Below are positions 1 to 7,530 of a stretch of DNA of 38,081 nucleotides, one piece after another (position 1 is the stretch's first letter; each line of letters starts with the position of its first letter). The stretch is from Candidatus Woesearchaeota archaeon (GTDB lineage Archaea > Nanobdellota > Nanobdellia > Woesearchaeales > GW2011-AR4): contig JAGVXV010000005.1 in the NCBI GenBank assembly GCA_018303625.1, positions 1-38,081 on the forward strand, written 5' to 3'. The notes under the pieces were generated by a model. It was given only the letters and a program-made list of their open reading frames with translations, searched no databases and had not been told where the DNA came from. Both the position numbers and the translations under genes were made by a program.

Positions 1-1
1 G

Positions 2-136
2 CAGATTTATGAGATTGTGAAGCAGATGAGGAATGAATGTGGGGAAAGGCAGCTAAAGAACAACAGGAGGGCTTTGGCGCAGAACATTGGTGGTGCGGGG
101 GCTACTGCCAGCGTGCATGTTATAGAGAGAGCTTGA
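2..136 (+). CDS. Thiolase (acetyl-CoA acetyltransferase family), C-terminal fragment truncated by window edge
   Basis: Open frame from base 2 to TGA at 134-136: QIYEIVKQMRNECGERQLKNNRRALAQNIGGAGATASVHVIERA; matches the archaeal thiolase C-terminus pattern (G-x-A-x-N-x-GG-x-GA-T); not in the ORF track. Confidence 0.8.
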   Translation, partial: QIYEIVKQMRNECGERQLKNNRRALAQNIGGAGATASVHVIERA

Positions 137-174
137 TGCTTAACTCAAGTTTCTTTACAAATGGGTAAAATAAA

Positions 175-1209
175 ATGGTCGGAATAATAAGTTACGGGGC
201 TTATATCCCAAAATACAGGATTAAGTCTGAAGAGATTGCCAGGGTTCACGGCGGGGATGCAAGATTCATAAAAAAGGAACTGCTTATTGAGGAAAAATCA
301 GTGCCTAATTATGATGAAGACAGCCTGACAATGGGAGTTGAAGCCTCGCTAAACGCATTAAAAAAAGTATCAATAGACAAAAAAAGGATTGGCGCTGTTT
401 ATTCCGGTTCAGAGAGCAAGGTTTATGCTGTCAAGCCAAATGCCCCAATCATTGGCGAAGCTCTTGATATTGGTGAGAATTATACGTCAGCCGATATAGA
501 GTTTGCGTGCAAAGCTGGAACTGCTGCTTTGCAGATGGTCCTTGGGCTGTGCAAAGCAGGATTTATAGAATATGGAATTGCCATAGGGACTGATACCGCC
601 CAATCTGCTCCAGGGGATATTTTGGAATACAGCGCGTCAGCCGGGGCTGCATCATTCATAGTTGGCAGCAAAAAAGATGAGATAATAGCTGATTTGGAAA
701 TGATGCATTCAATATCCTCAGACACGCCTGATTTCTGGAGGAGACACAACCAAAAATACCCGAAGCATGAAGAAAGATTCACAGGCGAGCCTGCCTATTT
801 CAGGCATCTGGTAAAATGCGCAAAGGCCTTGATGGAAAAAGCCAAAATTGGCGTGAAGGATATTGACCATTTTGCTTTTCACACCCCAAATGGAAAATTC
901 CCATTAAAGGCCGGAAAAATGCTTAACATCCCAATAGAAAAGCTGCAGGATAACCTTATTGTGTCAAAGGTAGGAAATACTTACTCGGCAGCCTCGCTGC
1001 TGGTGTTTACGAAAATACTTGACAAGGCCAAACCTAATGAGACTATTCTTCTTACTTCATTCGGGAGCGGCGCCGGAAGTGATGCATTCCTGTTCAGGAT
1101 TACAAATAACATAAAAAAACTAAAAAAAACAAAAACAACAGAGGATTATATCAAAAATAAGGAGTACATAGATTATGCAGAATACTGCAAATCCATAAAT
1201 GCCATATGA
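175..1209 (+). CDS. Hydroxymethylglutaryl-CoA synthase, archaeal type
   Basis: MVGIISYGAYIPKYRI start, FACKAGTAA catalytic-Cys motif, followed by thiolase and DUF35 genes as in archaeal mevalonate clusters. Confidence 0.93.
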   Translation: MVGIISYGAYIPKYRIKSEEIARVHGGDARFIKKELLIEEKSVPNYDEDSLTMGVEASLNALKKVSIDKKRIGAVYSGSESKVYAVKPNAPIIGEALDIGENYTSADIEFACKAGTAALQMVLGLCKAGFIEYGIAIGTDTAQSAPGDILEYSASAGAASFIVGSKKDEIIADLEMMHSISSDTPDFWRRHNQKYPKHEERFTGEPAYFRHLVKCAKALMEKAKIGVKDIDHFAFHTPNGKFPLKAGKMLNIPIEKLQDNLIVSKVGNTYSAASLLVFTKILDKAKPNETILLTSFGSGAGSDAFLFRITNNIKKLKKTKTTEDYIKNKEYIDYAEYCKSINAI

Positions 1210-2324
1210 AAATACCGATTATAGCCGCGGAATTGCTGAAATTCGGGGAATTGTGGAATCTCGGTATTAACGACCTTATCAGGGAAATAGGCAGTAAAAC
1301 CTTAAATGCCGCCGGAATTTCTTCGAAAGAGATAGATGCGCTGTATATTTCAAATGCATTTTCTGCCAAGGCCAATAACAAATCCCTATTGAATTCTATT
1401 GCTTTTGAAGAATTGGGAATAAATAACTCTGTTTGCATTTCCTCGGGAGATGCTTCAGGGGCTGTTGCAATAAGGGAGGCTGCGAATTCCATAATGTCGG
1501 GAAAAAGCAAGATTGCCATGGTTATCGGCGTTGAAAAGGTAAGTGATGTAAAAAGCAATGACATGGCTCTGCTAAGCTCGGATATGATCGGAAGCAGTGA
1601 ATATTTCAGCGGAGCTACTGTCCAAAGCCAATTTGCTATCATAACAAGAAAATACTTCAATGATTTCGGCATTGGCGCAAAAAATCTTTTTTTCCTGACT
1701 GCTGCAAAACACAGGAATGCGGCAAGCAATGAATTTGCGCAATACAATTTTGAGATTGACGAGGAAAAGATAGGCTCCAGTCAAATAGCTGCGGATCCCA
1801 TAAGAATGCTTGAGTGCGCTTCATATTGCGATGGCGCTGCTGCTATCGTAATGTGCAATGAAGGCAATGAAAAGAGATTCAAAGGGAAAATTCAAGGGTA
1901 TTTTTTAGGAGGCTCTGTAGCAAATGACCAATTAGAATTGGCAAAAAGAGGCTCTATAACAACCATGGAAGCTACTGTAAAAGCTGCAAAAGAGGCTTAT
2001 AAAATCACAAGGTTAAATGCAGGCAATATAGATCTCATGGAGATTTATGATTTTGTCCCTATAGCTGAAGTGATTGCTGTTGAAGATATGGGCTTCGCTA
2101 AAAAAGGCCGGGGAATAAAGTTCGTAAAGGAAAATACAAAAAAAATAAATCTCAGCGGCGGCTTGAAGGCCTGCGGCCATGCATTGGGCGCAACAGGAGT
2201 AAGGCAGGCTGTTGATGTGATTAAAAACCTGGAGGGTAAAAAAGCAAGATACGGTCTCGCGCAGGCGCTTGCCGGCACAGGCTCTGTGTCTGCAATAAAT
2301 ATCTTCGGCAATAAAAATGCATAG
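1206..2324 (+). CDS. Thiolase-like protein (SCP2-thiolase type) with apparent loss of nucleophilic Cys
   Basis: Thiolase fold motifs GGLKACGHALGATGVRQ and AGTGSVSAINIFG; expected C-A-S-G nucleophile motif reads S-S-G-D-A-S-G; overlaps HMGS by ATGA. Confidence 0.87.
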   Translation: MKIPIIAAELLKFGELWNLGINDLIREIGSKTLNAAGISSKEIDALYISNAFSAKANNKSLLNSIAFEELGINNSVCISSGDASGAVAIREAANSIMSGKSKIAMVIGVEKVSDVKSNDMALLSSDMIGSSEYFSGATVQSQFAIITRKYFNDFGIGAKNLFFLTAAKHRNAASNEFAQYNFEIDEEKIGSSQIAADPIRMLECASYCDGAAAIVMCNEGNEKRFKGKIQGYFLGGSVANDQLELAKRGSITTMEATVKAAKEAYKITRLNAGNIDLMEIYDFVPIAEVIAVEDMGFAKKGRGIKFVKENTKKINLSGGLKACGHALGATGVRQAVDVIKNLEGKKARYGLAQALAGTGSVSAINIFGNKNA

Positions 2325-2631
2325 AAAGAGCGGAGCTTTGTACACAAGGAAAAAGAAAGAGAATTATGGGCTAGCTGGAAGTATAAAAAATGTACATGGC
2401 ATAATAGAGTCGTTTACTGCCGTCTATAATGCCCCATCAGGCTTTGAAAAACATGTTCCTTATATTTTGGCGCTTATTGCGCTGGACAACGGCGAAAAAG
2501 TCACAGCTCAGGTTGTTGACTCAAAGAATATTGTGATAGGAATGAAGGTTGAGCCGTGCTTAAGAAAGATGTATGTTGACGGGGATGAAGGCATAATACA
2601 CTATGGTACAAAATTCAGGCTGGTAAAATGA
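2317..2631 (+). CDS. DUF35-type OB-fold protein lacking the Zn-ribbon cysteines
   Basis: Position directly after HMGS-thiolase; OB-like core (HGIIESFTAVYNAPSGFEKHVPYILALIALDNGEKVTAQVVD); overlaps both neighbours. Confidence 0.75.
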   Translation: MHRKSGALYTRKKKENYGLAGSIKNVHGIIESFTAVYNAPSGFEKHVPYILALIALDNGEKVTAQVVDSKNIVIGMKVEPCLRKMYVDGDEGIIHYGTKFRLVK

Positions 2632-3044
2632 GGTATGAAGACTTCAAGGTAGGTTACACTGGAAGCTTTACAAAGACAATAACAGAGAAGGCTAACAGGG
2701 AATTCGGGGAGCTTGTAGGAGACTTTAATCCTGTTCATTTTGATGAGATAAGAATGAAGAAATCAATTTTCGGAAGAAGGGCAACAAATGGCTTCCTGAC
2801 TGAAAGCACGATTGGCTGCGCCTTGGTGAAGATGTTTACTTCGGATGAGTCTTTAGTAATCGCTTTAAAGAAGGATATCAAACTCATGGCACCCGTGTTC
2901 ATCGGTGACACGATAACAGCCACAGTTACAGTTGAAGAGAGGTTTCCTGAAAAGGAGAGATTGCTTTGCAACGCAGTCATAAAAAACCATGACGGTACTG
3001 TAGTTGTCGAGGCAAAATTTTTGGTCAAAATACTGCATATATGA
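2628..3044 (+). CDS. MaoC-like (R)-specific enoyl-CoA hydratase / 3-hydroxyacyl dehydratase
   Basis: Hot-dog hydratase motif GDFNPVHFDE (D-x-N-P-x-H). Confidence 0.87.
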   Translation: MRYEDFKVGYTGSFTKTITEKANREFGELVGDFNPVHFDEIRMKKSIFGRRATNGFLTESTIGCALVKMFTSDESLVIALKKDIKLMAPVFIGDTITATVTVEERFPEKERLLCNAVIKNHDGTVVVEAKFLVKILHI

Positions 3045-3054
3045 GGTGTTGATT

Positions 3055-3840
3055 ATGCTGGAGAAAAATGCATTGAAAAACAAGGTCGCGATTGTAACAG
3101 GCGGGGGCACTGGGATTGGGAAAGAGATTGCCATGAAGCTTGCCGGGCTGGGAGCTAAAATAGTGATCGCCGGAAGAAGGGAAGATAAGCTAAAAGATGC
3201 TTCTGATGAATTGAAAAAAATATCCAAGGATGTCCTGCACGTCAAGACTGATATAAGGGATGAAAAAGAAGTTGAAAATCTTTTCAGGCAGGCAAAGGAA
3301 AGGTTTGGAAGGATAGACATTCTAGTAAATAATGCCGGAGGCCAGTTCATAGCTGGTTTTGAGAAAATCTCAACAAACGGCTTTGATGCCGTCGTTAAGA
3401 CAAACCTTTATGGAACTTGGTTTTGCTGCAGGGAAGCCGCAAAATACATGAAAAGCAATGGCGGAAAGATCGTGAACATAGTGCATATTTACGCTATAAG
3501 GGCCGCACCGGGCTTAGCCCATTCAGGCGCGGCAAGAGCCGGTGTCATTAATCTGACAAAAACTCTCGCATTGGAATTGGCAAAATACAAAATAAACATA
3601 AATGCAGTTGCTCCGGGCATTACAGCAACCCAGGGATTCAGGGAAGAAATGATAAATAACAAGAAGGTTATGGAAGAGCTGAGAAAGACCATACCCCTGC
3701 ACAGGTTCGCGGAGCCTGAGGAAATTGCTGATTTGGTTGCATTTTTAGTTTCCCCTGCCGCTGACTTCATCACAGGGCAGGTTATTGCCATCGACGGCGG
3801 CCAGCTCCTCGCTAACTGGCCTGATTTTACAGGATTATGA
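3055..3840 (+). CDS. SDR-family oxidoreductase, PECR-like (trans-2-enoyl-CoA reductase type)
   Basis: VTGGGTGIG cofactor motif; NNAGGQF; LAHSGAARAGVINLTKTLALE replaces the usual Y-x3-K, a pattern recalled from peroxisomal trans-2-enoyl-CoA reductases. GAGGTG SD-like sequence 7-12 nt upstream supports start at 3055 rather than 3004. Confidence 0.88.
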   Translation: MLEKNALKNKVAIVTGGGTGIGKEIAMKLAGLGAKIVIAGRREDKLKDASDELKKISKDVLHVKTDIRDEKEVENLFRQAKERFGRIDILVNNAGGQFIAGFEKISTNGFDAVVKTNLYGTWFCCREAAKYMKSNGGKIVNIVHIYAIRAAPGLAHSGAARAGVINLTKTLALELAKYKININAVAPGITATQGFREEMINNKKVMEELRKTIPLHRFAEPEEIADLVAFLVSPAADFITGQVIAIDGGQLLANWPDFTGL

Positions 3841-3847
3841 AAAAAAC

Positions 3848-3864
3848 ATATAAATTTATATATA
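3848..3864 (+). promoter_or_regulatory. TATA-like promoter element upstream of TRAM gene
   Basis: catataaatttatatat in an intergenic gap. Confidence 0.5.
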
Positions 3865-3870
3865 ACCTCT

Positions 3871-3920
3871 GTATCCTAAGAGCCAGATTTTAGGGATACT
3901 TAAGAAGTGTTTTCTTAAGT
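3871..3920 (+). promoter_or_regulatory. Two adjacent hairpins upstream of the TRAM gene
   Basis: GTATCCTAA/TTAGGGATAC (3871-3879 with 3890-3899, one bulge) and perfect ACTTAAGAA-GTGTT-TTCTTAAGT (3898-3920); SD-like GAGGT at 3939-3943 follows. Confidence 0.55.
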
Positions 3921-3950
3921 CTTCTCAGAACAAAATACGAGGTATATGAC

Positions 3951-4310
3951 ATGGATGATAGGGATTTCAGGCCAAAATTCGCTCCGGTTAAAGTAGGAGA
4001 CGAGCTGGATGTAAAGATAGAAGCTGTAGGGGAAAAAGGAGACGGCATTGCAAAACAGCAGGGCTTTGTACTGTTTGTCCCAAATACAAAAGAAGGGGAC
4101 GAAGTAAAGATAAGGGTAACAAGAGTCCTAAGAAAGGTCGGTTTTGCAGAGGTAATAGGCGCCGGCGCCAAAAAGGGAGAAGAAAGTGAAGAAACAAAAG
4201 AGTATGAAGAAGAGGAGCCCAAAGAAGAGAGTTCTGATGCAGAAGAAAGCGAGGAAGTAGAGGATAGTGAAGATTTTGGCGAAGAATCTAAAGAAGACAA
4301 GGGCTATTAG
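3951..4310 (+). CDS. TRAM-domain RNA-binding protein with acidic C-terminal tail
   Basis: KVGDELDVKIEAVGEKGDGIAKQQGFVLFVPNTKEGDEVKIRVTRVLRKVGFAEVI is a TRAM domain; followed by about 45 aa of Glu/Asp/Ser. Confidence 0.9.
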   Translation: MDDRDFRPKFAPVKVGDELDVKIEAVGEKGDGIAKQQGFVLFVPNTKEGDEVKIRVTRVLRKVGFAEVIGAGAKKGEESEETKEYEEEEPKEESSDAEESEEVEDSEDFGEESKEDKGY

Positions 4311-4377
4311 CTTTTATTTCTTATTTTATTTTTGAGTTAAATTTAAATAGTAGAGTCTTAATTTTGAATTAAAAAAG

Positions 4378-5406
4378 ATGACAATTACGAGCAAAGATTA
4401 TCTTGAGCTCAGGGAGAGGATTGAGCATAGAGGATTGCTTGATCATACTCCTTTTTATTATTTTACCGTTCTTTTTGCTTATCTGGCTTCTTTTGTCGTA
4501 TTGTTGCTGCTAATCATATTTTTTAATAGGTGGTATACAACAGCGTTGCTTTCGATTTTCCTGGCAGTTGTTTGCATTCAATTCAGTTTTCTCGGCCATG
4601 AGGCAGGACACAGAACAATATCCAGAAACAGGCTTGCCAATGAGATTATAGGGCAAATAAGCTTCTCCATGGTAACAGGAGCCAGCTTCAGCTCATGGAA
4701 TGAAAGCCACAACAGGCATCATGCAAACCCTAATCATGAAGACCTTGACCCGGACGTGAATGATGGTTCACCATTTTCATTTACCAAAAAAAAAGCACAG
4801 CTAAGGACTGGAATTGTTAAGATGATAACAAGAAACCAGGCTTTTCTTCTTGTTCCGGCGCTTTTTATGCTTGTATTTATAAAGAGGTATATTTATGCAA
4901 AGCCTGCCTTCCTTAACAGGAATTATTTGGATCTTGCATTTCTGGCAGTGCATTATGCCTTATTTTTCGGAGCAATGACCCATTTTATAGGATTTTGGCA
5001 GGCCATTTTGCTTTACTCTATGGTATCAATGCTAATGGGCTTTTTCTTCGGATTTTCATTTCTTCCTAACCATTTGGGGATGCCAATCCTAAAGGATGAT
5101 ACAAATTTTTCCTACTTAGAGAAACAGATTATCACCTCAAGGGATATTCGTGGAAATTTTTTACTGAACTTTATGACAGGCGGCCTGAACTACCAGATAG
5201 AACACCACATTTTCCCGTCTATGCCTAGGAGAAATCTGCGCAGGGCCAAGGAGGTTATAAAGGAGTTTTGCCATGAGAAGGGCATACCCTATAAAGATGA
5301 CAGCTTTTTGACAGCATGGAAAGAAGTTTTTTTATATATAAGCTCCGTAAGCAAACAGGCAGGCTCAGGATTTTTTGTGGTTAGAGCCATCAATGACATG
5401 ATATGA
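4378..5406 (+). CDS. Membrane fatty-acid desaturase
   Basis: Three histidine boxes: HEAGH, HNRHH, QIEHH; multiple hydrophobic segments. Confidence 0.93.
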   Translation: MTITSKDYLELRERIEHRGLLDHTPFYYFTVLFAYLASFVVLLLLIIFFNRWYTTALLSIFLAVVCIQFSFLGHEAGHRTISRNRLANEIIGQISFSMVTGASFSSWNESHNRHHANPNHEDLDPDVNDGSPFSFTKKKAQLRTGIVKMITRNQAFLLVPALFMLVFIKRYIYAKPAFLNRNYLDLAFLAVHYALFFGAMTHFIGFWQAILLYSMVSMLMGFFFGFSFLPNHLGMPILKDDTNFSYLEKQIITSRDIRGNFLLNFMTGGLNYQIEHHIFPSMPRRNLRRAKEVIKEFCHEKGIPYKDDSFLTAWKEVFLYISSVSKQAGSGFFVVRAINDMI

Positions 5407-5930
5407 GATTGTTCATCGCTATTGACTTCAACAATTTGAAGGATTATTTTTCAGAGCTGCAGGAACATTTGCCGAAAAATGCAAAACTAAGCCTGGCAAG
5501 GTCTTTTCACCTTACACTGAAATTTTTAGGGAATGTACAACCGGATAATATCAAAAAAACAAAAGATGAACTCAAAAAGATAAAATTTGAGCCTTTTTCT
5601 GTTTTTTTGGATGATATCGGCGTTTTTCCGAGTGAAGATTACGTAAGAGTGGTATGGATAAGGTTAAATCCTGAAGATTGTATACTAGAACTGCAAAAGT
5701 ATATTGACGAAAAACTTCATGGGCTGTTTAAAAAAGAGAATGACTTCAAGCCGCATATAACACTTGCAAGAGCCAAGTTTATTGAGGACAGTAAGTCATT
5801 CATTGAAGGGCTAAAAAAAATAAATATTGAAAATAAAAAAATCCGGGTAGATAACTTCAGACTGGTTAGGAGCAACCTCACTCCAGAAGGGCCTGTTTAT
5901 GATGATTTGGAGGTTTTTTGGCAAGGTTAA
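5403..5930 (+). CDS. thpR: RNA 2',3'-cyclic phosphodiesterase (LigT/ThpR family)
   Basis: HLTLKFLGNV and PHITLARAKF (two H-x-T-L motifs); ATGA overlap with desaturase. Confidence 0.92.
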   Translation: MRLFIAIDFNNLKDYFSELQEHLPKNAKLSLARSFHLTLKFLGNVQPDNIKKTKDELKKIKFEPFSVFLDDIGVFPSEDYVRVVWIRLNPEDCILELQKYIDEKLHGLFKKENDFKPHITLARAKFIEDSKSFIEGLKKINIENKKIRVDNFRLVRSNLTPEGPVYDDLEVFWQG

Positions 5931-5979
5931 ATAAGATTCTACAGAAAAAGACTTAAATAAGAAAATTTACAAGGAGTAT

Positions 5980-6339
5980 ATGGCATATAAGATAGGCATA
6001 GACATAGTTGATGTTGCTGATTTCAAAAGATCCATCAACAGGACGAAATCATTGAAGTATAAGCTCTTTACGTCACATGAAATAGATTATTGCAGAAAGA
6101 AGGGGCTGGAGCATCTTGCTTCAAGATTCGCGGCAAAAGAAGCGTTCTTTAAGGCCTGCAATGCAGGGGGTATCTCATGGAAAGATGTGGAAATAAGGAA
6201 TATAGAATCCGGCAAGCCTGAGATAGTACTTGGCAAAAAGGCAAAAAGCAGATTTAACTTTTCCTTAATTGAAGTTTCCTTGTCCCAAACCGGAAAAAAT
6301 GCCGTTGCAGTTGTACTGGTGGATTATTCAAAGAAATGA
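5980..6339 (+). CDS. acpS: Holo-[acyl-carrier-protein] synthase
   Basis: GIDIVDVADF, FTSHEIDYC, LASRFAAKEAFFKA, GKPEIVLG, EVSLSQT motifs of AcpS. Confidence 0.92.
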   Translation: MAYKIGIDIVDVADFKRSINRTKSLKYKLFTSHEIDYCRKKGLEHLASRFAAKEAFFKACNAGGISWKDVEIRNIESGKPEIVLGKKAKSRFNFSLIEVSLSQTGKNAVAVVLVDYSKK

Positions 6340-7529
6340 AGTATGTTTTTCCTATAGTACTCTAATGCACTCTTGGAGCTTTTCGGCACATGTATCTCGT
6401 CGTCTTTTATGGTTATTATGTTCTTAGACTCCATAAGCCTTAAATGTCTTTCAATATTTTTCAAATCTATATTTTTTACATCTCTTCCAGATTTTCTTAG
6501 GAGATAGTAATTATTCCTTATATTCATTCTAAGCTTGTCTAAAGGCAATATTTCCTTTCCAATTTTTATTATAGTGTAAGAAATAAGGGAGGTATTTGTC
6601 ACGACGATGTGCTCTTTTATCTCATTCATTACTTTGTTTGCAAGGTTTTGTATCATGCCACTATCGCCTTTGGATTTTGAGAAGAAATCTGATAATTTTA
6701 TTGGGTCTCCGAAATGGAGATAACAATTCCCAAACTTTTCCCCAAAGGATAAGTATTTAATAAGGCTTTTCAGTATGTGTTTTCTCTTTTGGGACATGTG
6801 CTCTGAAACTACAATCTTATGCTCGGGGATAAATTCATAGCTGATGCTTACAGGAACAAATAGTATATCCTCCCTTATATGGCTACGCTCTTTCCCGTAG
6901 ATGATATATTTAAGAACGCCTAACTTTGGCTCAGAGTACCCTCCATCTTTGTTTCTGCCACCTTCAATAAAGAATAGGTTGGCAATATGGTGTTTTAGGA
7001 GCAAGGCTATGTAATGCTTGAACACTATAAAGTACAAAGGATCTTTTTCCTCCCTCCTCACAAAGTACGAGCCGGTTTTCCTGAATATGCACCCTATGGG
7101 GAATATATCAAAGACTTCGGCTGCAAGTATAGCCGGGAACAGCGACAATTCTGTGGCAAGGATGTAAGGCAGTATCATAAAATCAAAGACGCTTTTGTGG
7201 TTTGGGAGTATGACGAGCAGGTTGTCTTTGGCAAGGTCAGCCAGCTTCATGAGATTTTTTTTGCCGTATTTCAGGTTGTTCCTGTCCCCTATGATTCTTG
7301 TCCTTACAAAATACTCCATGGCAGACCAAAAAGCCTTATTGTAGGTGTATCTGCCGGATATGCTGCTGAAATAGCCGCGGCATTTAGCCCCTGCATCTTC
7401 GGCAGAAATGCCGTTAGAAGAGCAAAATTTTTTTAATTCACTGATAAAACCGCTGTCAGAGAACAATTCATTTTTAGCAATTTTATAATCAAATTTCCCA
7501 TTGCTTGACCATACCTTTTCGAGATACAT
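6324..7529 (-). CDS. PlsB-like glycerol-3-phosphate acyltransferase
   Basis: NHKSVFDF (HX4D), GSYFVRR, FFIEGGRNKDG and PVSISYE acyltransferase blocks. Confidence 0.83.
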   Translation of the reverse strand: MYLEKVWSSNGKFDYKIAKNELFSDSGFISELKKFCSSNGISAEDAGAKCRGYFSSISGRYTYNKAFWSAMEYFVRTRIIGDRNNLKYGKKNLMKLADLAKDNLLVILPNHKSVFDFMILPYILATELSLFPAILAAEVFDIFPIGCIFRKTGSYFVRREEKDPLYFIVFKHYIALLLKHHIANLFFIEGGRNKDGGYSEPKLGVLKYIIYGKERSHIREDILFVPVSISYEFIPEHKIVVSEHMSQKRKHILKSLIKYLSFGEKFGNCYLHFGDPIKLSDFFSKSKGDSGMIQNLANKVMNEIKEHIVVTNTSLISYTIIKIGKEILPLDKLRMNIRNNYYLLRKSGRDVKNIDLKNIERHLRLMESKNIITIKDDEIHVPKSSKSALEYYRKNILHFFE

Positions 7530-7530
7530 T

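Noticed and set aside
1151-1747. 198-aa minus-strand ORF
   Set aside because: Antisense to the HMGS end and thiolase-like gene, which have clear family motifs; no recognisable domain.
3890-4300. 136-aa minus-strand Ser-rich ORF
   Set aside because: Antisense to the acidic tail of the TRAM gene; composition is the complement of GAA/GAG-rich codons.
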